Source: Victivallales bacterium (GTDB lineage: Bacteria; Verrucomicrobiota; Lentisphaeria; Oligosphaerales; Oligosphaeraceae). From it: a stretch of 43,417 bases of DNA. Below are positions 19,208 to 26,394 of this stretch, piece by piece. How positions within the stretch are numbered: the first letter of the stretch is position 1; every line of letters starts with the position of its first letter. Below the pieces are notes generated by a model. That model ran no database searches and was not told the origin of the DNA. It worked only from the letters and a program-made list of their open reading frames with translations. Made by a program: the position numbers and the translations under genes. Location: assembly GCA_017535315.1 (NCBI GenBank), contig JAFXUD010000030.1, forward strand, positions 78,307 to 121,723. Direction: 5' to 3'.

Positions 19208-20292
19208 TATTTGTCCTCCTCTGGAATCTCATAGTAGCAGGAAAACTTGGCGTCGCAGAAGGCTTCGCTCCCAATGAGACTGCGACAGAACTCCCTGCTG
19301 GGATTCTCCGCATTCATGACCTGGCTGACAATCTTGACCACATTCAGCTTCGTGTCTTCATCGCCTCGCAGAGGTACCTTCAAGGCCTCCACGCCGATTT
19401 TTCGCAGATACTTGATGGCGCAAAGACCGCATGTCTGGAACATCAGATGCGCTAATTCCCCATCGACACCCTGGCAGCCCGCACATTTGTACTCAAACTT
19501 GGGATATTCTGGCGGCTTGGTCCCCAGCCATTCCTTGCGGAACTTATCGACGGGGCTGCCTTCAAAAAGCGATTCCTTGGGGTGTTCAATCATATATTCC
19601 ACAACATCCTTCCAGTTGGAGGGGAAACGGTTGGCACTCATGAAATGGGAGCTGATGACATCCCCGCAGAGGTTTCTACGTTTGCCGCTGTGGATGGAAT
19701 GACAGTCCTCGTCGTTGAAGTAACAGCGATAACCGATGATCATCACCTCATATTCAAGCTTCAAATCCTTGAGGTCGTCGATGATCGACTTCATCTCGTT
19801 GATGGTCAGCTTCCTTGGGATGACCAGTCGCGTGATGTTGCTGAACTGTTCGCAAAAGAAGCGCACAGCCTCGCTGTTGAAGCAGCCGACACCCGTGCTG
19901 ATATGCAGGTCGCGTTTGATTCCCCATTTCTCCATGCAGTACATGATAGCGGGGTCGGCGACAATGTATCCGTCAGGATTCAGGGTCTCGAAGAGGTCGA
20001 ACATGTCATGGACCATCCCCATGCGGTCTGCGCCGTTGTCATGGGCATTTACGGCCAAATTGACGGTTCCGCCGCAGTCGTGGATTCCCTTGACGATGTC
20101 CCGAAGTTCAGAAACATTTGAGTAGTTGTAGGCGGGTCCCATGGTTCTGCGGTTGGGGCCCACCTCCCAACCGAACTTGTCCAACCAAGCACGCGGGACA
20201 TAGCCCATGAAGAATTCCTTTGCCCCATATTCAACAAACTTGGCAACCGTCGAGGGGGTGTCCGTGCTGCCGAGCCCCAGTGTCATGAACAT
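19207..20292 (-). CDS. U32 family protein (first of a pair, UbiU-like)
   Basis: 361 residues. N-terminal GAKEFFMGYVPRAW, NRRTMGPAYNYSN, VNLAVNAHDNG and PDGYIVADPAIMY follow the U32 barrel, with HISTGVGCFNSEAVRFF and LVIPRKLTINEM after it. Cysteines in the GYRCYFNDEDC and RRNLCGD segments, then KCAGC and CGLC, can ligate one or more iron-sulfur clusters; the CxxC pairs near the C-terminus are more than UbiU needs. Family members act in oxygen-independent hydroxylations or related chemistry, usually with a U32 partner, which follows directly here with a 1-bp overlap. The 74-bp gap before it holds only a small GTAC/GCAC hairpin (20324-20351). No transport signal. The exact reaction is unknown. 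Confidence 0.82.
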   Translation of the reverse strand: MFMTLGLGSTDTPSTVAKFVEYGAKEFFMGYVPRAWLDKFGWEVGPNRRTMGPAYNYSNVSELRDIVKGIHDCGGTVNLAVNAHDNGADRMGMVHDMFDLFETLNPDGYIVADPAIMYCMEKWGIKRDLHISTGVGCFNSEAVRFFCEQFSNITRLVIPRKLTINEMKSIIDDLKDLKLEYEVMIIGYRCYFNDEDCHSIHSGKRRNLCGDVISSHFMSANRFPSNWKDVVEYMIEHPKESLFEGSPVDKFRKEWLGTKPPEYPKFEYKCAGCQGVDGELAHLMFQTCGLCAIKYLRKIGVEALKVPLRGDEDTKLNVVKIVSQVMNAENPSREFCRSLIGSEAFCDAKFSCYYEIPEEDK

Positions 20293-20366
20293 AGTTGTTT
20301 TCTCGCGTTTTTGATGTTCGGGCGTACTCGTTGCGCACTTCGCGTGCGTACTTTGTGCCCACCAAT

Positions 20367-21866
20367 TCAGTTACGTGGTTTGCCGTGGCACTCCTTGAAG
20401 GGCTTTCCGCTTCCGCAGAAACAAAGCCCATCCACCATCTTGTGAACCTTTGCTGCACTTCGCGCGGGGCGGTTTGCAGTGTCAGAGGTCTGGCGGTCCC
20501 GCAGGGAAACCACTGGCAATGGCATGTTATCATTCATCACCTGCTTTCGCATGGAGGCAAGCCTGTTCAGCAGCGTCTTAGCAAGCACACGCCGAATCTG
20601 CCGCCAGGGATCGTATTTCTCCGTAAAGTCCATCAAGGAAAAGAATCTGGCAAAGCCGCCCTGCTCCTCGTAGAGCTTTATCAGAGAATCCTCCAGGGAG
20701 AAATAGATTCGCATGTCATGCTTCATTATCGCCATGCGGTTTACTGCTGCATTCATCTTCGTATAGGAGATTTCAGACAGGAACGGATCCGCCACAAACA
20801 ACGTGGCGGGATGCTTCTCCAGCGGTGGGGAGAACATGGTCGAAGTCATCTTTATCTCCAGAACCACATGCTTGCCTGACCCAGAGGCAAGAGCGGTGAC
20901 CATCTCCTCCGTATCTCTCACCAGAACATAGTCCTGCCCGCTCTTCCGCAACTCCTCCATGAGTTTGTTGCAGATTTCGTCATCGTTGCAGAAGACAATG
21001 GCATCGTCAGGCGTCTTCATGATGTCCGACAGCAGGGCCGCGATTCTTTCATCGCTGGTCTTGAAGGCAAATGCACTGTACTTCAACCTGTAGTTCGGCA
21101 CCACTGGCTTGGCTATGAGATAGGGATACTGTTTGTTCAGCTGCTCGGCAGACTGCTTGTTCATATAGCTTGAACTTCCGCCAATCAGGATTTTTCGCTG
21201 ACGAAGTCCCTCTGAAACATCATAAATGCTTCGGTTCCCACGCCACAGCGGAATCAACTTCTCATTTGTATTGTAAATCATGCCAGACGACTGCGGAATG
21301 CCACGGTCATAGAAGATGAGGCGGTTGCTGTAGAGAATCGAGTCGATTTCCAGGAACAGCATAGGCAAACCTTCCTCGAACAGATCTGGGGTCGAGTTCA
21401 TGGCAGTGGCAAACATGTAGTAATCGCAGATGGCCAGTTTGCATTTGCCGATGTCATTGAACTTCAACTGCGAACTGACGCCGCAGAAGCTGCCGACATG
21501 GGTGAGCGGCTCGTCCAGTATCCCCTCAATGCTGCGACCGATGTTACGGACAAGCGCCGCATCGACACGCATCATGTTCATGATCAGGCAACGACCAAAG
21601 GTCAGGACATGGAACAGTGATGCAAGAAAAACACCCTCCACCTGCGGGCCATCACCAAAACAAACAATCTCTCCCGCAATTAGCTGGCGAAGCATCTTCT
21701 TGCGCATCCCCTCGGGCACCTCAAGCCATTTGTCAAAGGCACCAGTGCGCCCTTTCTCTTCAAGCACAAACGTCTCTGTCCAGGCGCAAAAAGGCTCTAT
21801 CTGCGCCTCCTGCGACATAACCATAGAGCGTTGCTTCAGTTCCAACCATTCACTTTTTGCTGTCAT
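20367..21866 (-). CDS. Degenerate SecA-like protein with SEC-C zinc motif, motor motifs lost
   Basis: 499 residues versus about 900 for SecA. Colinear SecA landmarks are recognisable: GDGPQ (71-75) stands where Walker A GEGKT should be; FLEIDSIL (171-178) replaces VDEVDSIL; a short RGIPQSSG end of the strand follows, then ILIGGSSSY (226-234) for LAGMTGTA, KPVVPNYRLKY (253-263) for the VPTNRP-R segment, and FKTSDERIAAL for the YxTxxEK segment. IKMTSTMFS replaces the NMAGRGTDI arginine-finger motif, and IYFSLEDSLIKLY (387-399) equals RFYLSLEDxLMRLF. The end is a SEC-C zinc site with C482, C484, C493 and H494. The preprotein cross-linking domain and most of the helical wing and scaffold are missing. 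ATP binding is therefore unlikely. Role unknown; a SecA or SecB partner, adaptor or chaperone function is conjecture. It is the first gene of the long operon, behind a good promoter. Confidence 0.75.
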   Translation of the reverse strand: MTAKSEWLELKQRSMVMSQEAQIEPFCAWTETFVLEEKGRTGAFDKWLEVPEGMRKKMLRQLIAGEIVCFGDGPQVEGVFLASLFHVLTFGRCLIMNMMRVDAALVRNIGRSIEGILDEPLTHVGSFCGVSSQLKFNDIGKCKLAICDYYMFATAMNSTPDLFEEGLPMLFLEIDSILYSNRLIFYDRGIPQSSGMIYNTNEKLIPLWRGNRSIYDVSEGLRQRKILIGGSSSYMNKQSAEQLNKQYPYLIAKPVVPNYRLKYSAFAFKTSDERIAALLSDIMKTPDDAIVFCNDDEICNKLMEELRKSGQDYVLVRDTEEMVTALASGSGKHVVLEIKMTSTMFSPPLEKHPATLFVADPFLSEISYTKMNAAVNRMAIMKHDMRIYFSLEDSLIKLYEEQGGFARFFSLMDFTEKYDPWRQIRRVLAKTLLNRLASMRKQVMNDNMPLPVVSLRDRQTSDTANRPARSAAKVHKMVDGLCFCGSGKPFKECHGKPRN

Positions 21867-21908
21867 TTATTAGCCTTATCTTGTTTGATGATTTAAATGC
21901 AAGGCTCT

Positions 21909-21936
21909 AATATATACGACATTGGGCACAGTTCAA
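21909..21936 (-). promoter_or_regulatory. Sigma-70-like promoter for the SecA-like gene operon
   Basis: On the minus strand, TTGAAC (21936-21931), a 16-bp spacer and TATATT (21914-21909) form a good -35/-10 pair. Transcription would begin near 21902, about 36 bp before the ATG at 21866, with AAGG in the leader as ribosome site. It probably serves the ten-gene run down to 3176. Confidence 0.6.
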
Positions 21937-22003
21937 GATTTTATTCGGAAAATAGTATTTTTTGAGATGTTTTTCTCTATACCGACGGCAATCCCAAAAA
22001 TTA

Positions 22004-22096
22004 ATGACTAATGGGACGGGAGAGACGAGAGAGACGGAACTGAAGTTCTAAAACAATTCACTGTCCCTCCCATCTTTCTCGTCCCCCATTTGTCAT
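22004..22096. repeat. 93-bp imperfect foldback (MITE- or terminator-like)
   Basis: Arms 22004-22040 and 22063-22096 are imperfect inverted repeats, both ending in ATGAC-AATGGG/CCCATT-GTCAT and rich in GAGACGAGA-type purine runs. The 22-base middle also pairs (TGAAGTT with AACAATTCA), so almost the whole 93 bp can fold into one long stem. It sits between the FGGY kinase stop and the promoter at 21936. It may act as a transcription barrier or be a small non-autonomous mobile element; there is no transposase in the window and I saw no second copy. Confidence 0.6.
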
Positions 22097-22163
22097 AGCC
22101 ATACTCTACTCGTCAAGTATCCAGTAGGCCTTACCTGACTTGAGACCGTCGGTTGGCAACAAA

Positions 22164-23606
22164 CTACTTATATAGGCATTCTATTTGCACTGCCCACTGC
22201 AAAAAACGGCGATAGGCCTGTTCCGCGGCTTTGTCGGACGGGTTTGCCACACTCTGTGCACGCGCCATTGCCATAAGCGCTCCCCTAACATCGGGATACA
22301 CACCAAGCCCCGTAAAACCAAGCATTGCGGCTCCCAATAGGGAAGCTTCAGAATTTTCTGGAATGAGCTTTTGCTGATGGAACAATGCACTTGCCAAGTG
22401 ACGCACCGCTGTTTCACGGCAAGCCAACGCCTGCAGAGTCACCTTTTGACGCTTCCAAGTAAGTTGTTCAAGCAAATCCGCACATTGCCGCAAAGGACAA
22501 AGCACACCGAAAACCGCTGCGGTACAAAGTTTTGAAAGCGTATGCTCGGCACTCAATCCAAACCAAGCCCCCGCTGGTCTATAATCCATGGAAGGAGCCC
22601 CGCGCCCTAAAATATATGGCAGAAACACAGGCGAGTCATCGCCGACACCTCCCTGCTCCGCCATCTTAAAAAACTGCTCCATCGACAACTGATGCAGATT
22701 GGCAAACCATTCCAACGCAAAGCCTCCCGCAGGCACAGAGCCAAGATAGAGCTCACGCGTCGGATCGGCGTGCGCAAAGACAAAGAGCTGCCCCGCTAGC
22801 TTCTTTCCATCACCAGGCGCTCCTGTGGCAAGCAGCTGTCCAGCCGTGCCCAACGTCAGGGAAATCGTCTCGTCATCGACGCCACTTCCCAAAGCCGCAC
22901 TCGCCAAATCGCCGCACCCAATGACCACGGGCGTACCCGTTCGAAGCCCCGTCAAGGCAGCCGCTTCTGGCGCCACCTTGCCACAAATAGAACTGCTAGG
23001 CACTATGTCGGGCATTTTCCCGACATCAAGTCCCAACTCGTGGAAAAAATCACCATCCCACTGCCGCGTGAACAATTCCATTCCAAGCACGCCTGATGCA
23101 TCTGTCGGCTCAGTCACCATCTCCCCCGTTATACGATACGCGATGAACTCTTTGCTCTGGAGGAACTTCACGCTTTTGCGATAGAGTTCAGGTTGCTCGC
23201 GCTTCATCTGTATGATCTTCGGAAGCGTGAAAACGGGTATGGAACTGTTGCCATACTTCTCCAGCAGCAATTCTCCAAAACGGTTGTTCAGCTCGTCAGA
23301 CTCCCGTTGCGCACGGTTGTCGCTCCATAAACGCGCAGGAGCAACAGGAGTTCCCGTCGCATCGACGCCCAGAAGTGCATGCATGTTGCCAGTCAGTGCA
23401 ACAGCCTCTACCTGTCCGCCTGTCTTTGCCGTAACCTCCTGCAACAGCTTGCACACAACGGCAAACCACTCCTCCGCATCCTGCACATCGGGCGACTCCG
23501 TCCGCTTCAGGCGCAGGCTCTCCAGCACGCTCATCGTCCCCGTTTCATCGAACAGAGCACATTTGACGCGGCTGGTGCCGATGTCTATGCTAATTATCCG
23601 ATGCAT
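22164..23606 (-). CDS. FGGY-family carbohydrate kinase, xylulokinase-like
   Basis: 480 residues, normal for the family. DIGTS (8-12) is the phosphate-binding loop; GNMHALLGVD (73-82) is the substrate contact where xylulokinases have GQMH; LWSDNRA follows; TDASG (168-172) and GCGDLASAALG with the catalytic-base aspartate D233 (the same number as in E. coli XylB) are present; LTLGTAGQLLA is the second phosphate motif. The enzyme phosphorylates a ketose or related sugar with ATP in the cytoplasm. D-xylulose is the best guess; the MHxLLxVDxxGxPxxP pattern also occurs in FGGY gluconate kinases, so gluconate is an alternative. It begins 6 bp after the J-domain gene, the last of a four-gene operon. 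Confidence 0.87.
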   Translation of the reverse strand: MHRIISIDIGTSRVKCALFDETGTMSVLESLRLKRTESPDVQDAEEWFAVVCKLLQEVTAKTGGQVEAVALTGNMHALLGVDATGTPVAPARLWSDNRAQRESDELNNRFGELLLEKYGNSSIPVFTLPKIIQMKREQPELYRKSVKFLQSKEFIAYRITGEMVTEPTDASGVLGMELFTRQWDGDFFHELGLDVGKMPDIVPSSSICGKVAPEAAALTGLRTGTPVVIGCGDLASAALGSGVDDETISLTLGTAGQLLATGAPGDGKKLAGQLFVFAHADPTRELYLGSVPAGGFALEWFANLHQLSMEQFFKMAEQGGVGDDSPVFLPYILGRGAPSMDYRPAGAWFGLSAEHTLSKLCTAAVFGVLCPLRQCADLLEQLTWKRQKVTLQALACRETAVRHLASALFHQQKLIPENSEASLLGAAMLGFTGLGVYPDVRGALMAMARAQSVANPSDKAAEQAYRRFLQWAVQIECLYK

Positions 23607-23612
23607 ATTAGC

Positions 23613-24410
23613 TCACTTTAAAAGTCGTGGCGGCTTCCTGCCGTTCAACCGCCTGTTGTGCTTGTTCTGCTCCCTGTTGAAGACATCCTCCAGGGCACGG
23701 CGCATCTTCTCCTCTTCCGTAAGTTCTGGTGCCGCTTCCTCGCCAATCAGCCAGACCATGAATTTCCCGAAAATCCCCTTGTGCCGTTGCGCCGCGCAGT
23801 AATGGCGGCGCACCTTGGAGAGACGCTGCGGTGGCGTACGGCCATAGCCCAACTTCAGGCAAATCCGAAAATGGCGCACCGCCTTGGAGTACTTGCCCAT
23901 AAGCCGCGCCGACTCACCCAAGTAGTAGTGGTAGAGGATGTTCTGCGGACTGGCATCAACCAGCTTCTCACACAACTTCATGCATTGATGATAGACGCCG
24001 TTGAAGAAGCAGGTCTTGGCCTGGCGAAACATGATGAACTTCTCTGTATGCTCCAAATCGAGCATCAGCGTCATCAGCGTGGTATGCTTCTCCACGTTGT
24101 TGCCAACCACCATCTCCTCCAGGATGTCATCCGCGATGGTGTCCATGACGGACTGCGTCCGCAGCTCCACATCCGAGACGGTTATGCTCTCAAAGGAGAG
24201 CCGACGGTCGTATTCCGCGCGGCTGTCGGGGTCGGAGAGAATACTGAAGGCCTGCACAAGCGTCTGAAACTCGGCTGTCTTTGCAGGATCGTTGGCAAAC
24301 AGGTCGGGGTGGCATAGCTTCGCCAGATTTCGATATGCGCTCTTCAACTCGTCAAACGACGCATTGTGATGCACATTGAGTATCTGGTAGTATGTGCGTG
24401 GCACAGCCAT
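23613..24410 (-). CDS. J-domain protein with C-terminal TPR-like region
   Basis: 265 residues. An N-terminal J domain (residues 5-70) has the HPD tripeptide at 34-36 and the typical DPDSRAEYDRRL ending, so it should stimulate an Hsp70 (DnaK) ATPase. It lacks the glycine/phenylalanine region, zinc fingers and the C-terminal client domains of DnaJ. Residues 125-205 contain two helix pairs (FRQAKTCFFNGVYHQCMKLCEKLVDASP and HYYLGESARLMGKYSKAVRHF) that read as TPR repeats, followed by a basic tail ending in LNGRKPPRLLK. It is probably a specialised co-chaperone. The start overlaps the coaX stop by one base (TAATG at 24408-24412), so it is coupled to coaX. Confidence 0.87.
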   Translation of the reverse strand: MAVPRTYYQILNVHHNASFDELKSAYRNLAKLCHPDLFANDPAKTAEFQTLVQAFSILSDPDSRAEYDRRLSFESITVSDVELRTQSVMDTIADDILEEMVVGNNVEKHTTLMTLMLDLEHTEKFIMFRQAKTCFFNGVYHQCMKLCEKLVDASPQNILYHYYLGESARLMGKYSKAVRHFRICLKLGYGRTPPQRLSKVRRHYCAAQRHKGIFGKFMVWLIGEEAAPELTEEEKMRRALEDVFNREQNKHNRRLNGRKPPRLLK

Positions 24411-25138
24411 TACTCGCTCCTTGCAAGCGCAACACCTCTCAGCGTCAGAAGGTCTGGCCCCTTCTCCAATTCGGGAAGATTGGCTAGAAAATACGGAGCA
24501 TCCCCCCCAGCTGTGATGAAACGACAGCTTCCGCCCACGATTTTACGCGTGGAGATCACCAATTCACGCACCGTCCCAATGCAGCCAAGATCAACACCCG
24601 CAGCCATCGCATCCATCGTGTTGGCTCCAATGGCAGCAGGAAGCTCATTGCGCATCGGCAGGAAAGGCAGTTGCGCTGTATAGGTGGACAGTGCCTTCCG
24701 CAGCAGCATCCGCCCAGGCAGAATGGCTCCGCCCAAAAAACGCCCTTTACCGTCTATGACGACGGTGTTGATACAGGTGCCGAAGTCGATGACCGCAACC
24801 GCCCCGCCAGCCAGCGCGTATGCGGCAGCGGCATTGGCGATGCGGTCCATCCCCAGCGTCGTGGTATCGACCGCAGAAAAGTCAATTTGCGGAAAATCCT
24901 CGCAACTCAGGAAGCGAATGGCCTCGCCATACCGTTTGTGAAGCAGTTCACGCACTAGTGGCACAACGCAGACAGCCGATGCACGCCAAGCAACCGGCAT
25001 CTTCTCAAGGATAGGCAACTGCGCCAGCACCTTGATGTCGGCGGTATCCACCTGCTCCAGCAGGCGCACCTGTCCATCGTCGGCCAGCGCAATCTGCGTG
25101 TGCGTGTTCCCGATGTTGATGAGGATTCGCTTCTGCAT
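24410..25138 (-). CDS. coaX: Type III pantothenate kinase-like protein with altered catalytic motif
   Basis: 242 residues, the usual size. CoaX phosphorylates pantothenate, the first step of coenzyme A synthesis. ASKHA-fold landmarks: the first loop NIGNTHTQ (8-15), TLGMDRIANA (94-103) with D98, DFGT (118-121) and FLGGAILPG (134-142). Two changes stand out. The DxGNT motif has asparagine in place of the first aspartate, and GTATTxD is GTCINTV, so the second motif aspartate is also missing. Either the enzyme tolerates this or it has lost activity and another pantothenate kinase serves the cell. No other copy is in the window. It begins 5 bp after the PHP gene and ends in a 1-bp overlap with the J-domain gene. 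Confidence 0.85.
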   Translation of the reverse strand: MQKRILINIGNTHTQIALADDGQVRLLEQVDTADIKVLAQLPILEKMPVAWRASAVCVVPLVRELLHKRYGEAIRFLSCEDFPQIDFSAVDTTTLGMDRIANAAAAYALAGGAVAVIDFGTCINTVVIDGKGRFLGGAILPGRMLLRKALSTYTAQLPFLPMRNELPAAIGANTMDAMAAGVDLGCIGTVRELVISTRKIVGGSCRFITAGGDAPYFLANLPELEKGPDLLTLRGVALARSE

Positions 25139-25143
25139 AAAAG

Positions 25144-26016
25144 TCAGCGATATTGCGGCAGACGGTCAAGTATCTCTTCCAGCCAGACATCGTCGCCGAT
25201 AATAGTACCCAGTTTGCACTCTGGCCCACAGGTATGGGCATCGCAGCCGCTGGAGGAGAGCATTCCATACTTCACGCAGTACTCACGGTAAAAGGCGGTC
25301 AGTTCGGGCGTCATGTCCGTCTGGTTGCACTCCGCGCCATCCAGTTGGAGCATCTCGCGCAGGGCATCCATCCGCTCCACGTCCTTCTCACGGAAATAGG
25401 ACCTTGGATGGGCGATGAGCACCAGGGCGCCAGCCTTCTTGAACACGGGGATGACCTTCGCAGCTTCTGGATAGTGCGGAACGGTCTTTGCTTTGGAAAT
25501 CGCCGCGCTCATCTCCTGCGCATCCTTGAAGTAGTGCATCTTGTCCACGAGATATTCCCTCTGGACGCAGGCACGGACATGCGTGCATCCTTGCACGTCG
25601 ATAATATGCTGCGGACGATAACTCTTCAGAAGCTCCATGCGCACTTCGCGTGTGTAGGGGAAGCCAGCCATCTGGACTGCCTTGCAGAAGCCGTCGCCAG
25701 CGTCCCGCTGCCACTGGTGGTATTCGTCAAAGACAGCCTGCAACTCGGGCGTTGGCACCTCGGGCATTCCCAGACAGACCAGGTCGTAGGTTCCCAGCGG
25801 GCACCACACCGTCATTTCAGCGGCAGGGATGTGCTTCACTTCGGGGTACCTTGCCGCAACTTCCTTCACCTCGGGATAGGAATCCATGTGGTGATGCTCC
25901 GTGATGGCGATGTACTTGACACCACGCTCCTTCGCCAGCTTGAAATAGTCCTCCACCTTCGACAGAGCATCATAGCTCCACTGCGTGTGCAAATGAAAAT
26001 CAAACTTGGAATACAT
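25144..26016 (-). CDS. Cytoplasmic PHP-domain metal-dependent phosphoesterase
   Basis: 290 residues. PHP metal ligands appear in order: FHLHTQWSYD (H8, H10), TEHHH (39-43), AAEMT (65-69, E67), LIAHPRSY, and SSGCDAH near the C-terminus. This trinuclear-metal site hydrolyses phosphate mono- or diesters; members include histidinol phosphatase, nucleoside 3',5'-bisphosphate phosphatase and DNA polymerase proofreading domains. No signal peptide. The ribosome site is strong (AAGGAG 26023-26028, six bases before the ATG at 26016). It is the first gene of the PHP-coaX-J domain-FGGY kinase operon, with a sigma-70-like promoter about 240 bp upstream. The true substrate cannot be read. Confidence 0.9.
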   Translation of the reverse strand: MYSKFDFHLHTQWSYDALSKVEDYFKLAKERGVKYIAITEHHHMDSYPEVKEVAARYPEVKHIPAAEMTVWCPLGTYDLVCLGMPEVPTPELQAVFDEYHQWQRDAGDGFCKAVQMAGFPYTREVRMELLKSYRPQHIIDVQGCTHVRACVQREYLVDKMHYFKDAQEMSAAISKAKTVPHYPEAAKVIPVFKKAGALVLIAHPRSYFREKDVERMDALREMLQLDGAECNQTDMTPELTAFYREYCVKYGMLSSSGCDAHTCGPECKLGTIIGDDVWLEEILDRLPQYR

Positions 26017-26067
26017 TGTTCACTCCTTGTGTAAATGCTCTGTTCCTCAAGAGGGTTGTTTATGGAA

Positions 26068-26193
26068 GCCGCGAAGCGGCAGCGCCCGTAGGGCGCAACC
26101 ATGCGTAACCCCACGCAAGCGCCCGCAAGGGCGCGTAGCCTTGCTTGCTCGGGGGAAGGATGCCCCTCCTGAACTTAGCGCCCGCAAGGGCGC
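26068..26193. repeat. Four short GC-rich hairpins in the leader of the PHP operon
   Basis: Perfect small stems: GCCGC-GAA-GCGGC (26068-26080), GCGCCC-GTA-GGGCGC (26082-26096), and GCGCCC-GCAA-GGGCGC twice (26119-26134, 26178-26193). Stem sequences differ while the loops are of the GTA/GAA/GCAA type also used in the arrays at 34699-34976 and 42634-43417. They lie downstream of the promoter at 26285, so they would be transcribed as a structured 5' leader of roughly 235 nt. They account for much of the 378-bp gene-free stretch 26017-26394. No riboswitch class is recognised. Confidence 0.7.
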
Positions 26194-26382
26194 AACAAAA
26201 AACGTTACCTACCCTCTCGGGGAACATAGCGTATCCTAAATCACTAGTGTTCCATTAAAATACACCTAAGATTTCTTTTAGTCAAGCAAAACTGATATAA
26301 ATGGTGTAGTTGGAGCCTCAGACTCACCAATTTCTCTCTTCTCAAACCAGAGGGTAGGTATTGGTAAGTTTTTGTTGCGCCT
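26189..26382. repeat. 194-bp element bounded by inverted repeats
   Basis: Left arm 26189-26217 (GGCGCAACAAAAAACG...TACCCTCT) and right arm 26349-26382 (AGAGGGTAGG...TTTTTGTTGCGCC) are imperfect inverted repeats of about 30 bases with two small gaps. The right arm begins just after the stop of the exported CBM9 protein at 26395. The interior holds the promoter for the PHP operon. It could be a MITE-like insertion that brought a promoter, or a paired terminator and operator; no coding sequence inside. Confidence 0.5.
26257..26285 (-). promoter_or_regulatory. Sigma-70-like promoter for the PHP-coaX operon
   Basis: On the minus strand, TTGACT (26285-26280), a 17-bp spacer and TATTTT (26262-26257) match the consensus in spacing and -35. 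Start of transcription would be near 26250, leaving a leader of about 235 nt that includes the GC hairpins at 26068-26193 before the ATG at 26016. Confidence 0.6.
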
Positions 26383-26394
26383 TAAGATGTCATG

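Noticed and set aside
22105-22178. Short minus-strand frame ending in SGKAYWILDE
   Set aside because: About 24 codons between two stops, with no start codon; it reads like protein but is too short to support as a gene or remnant.
25153-26034. Plus-strand open frame of 293 codons
   Set aside because: Antisense to the PHP phosphoesterase with all its metal motifs; no domain on this strand.
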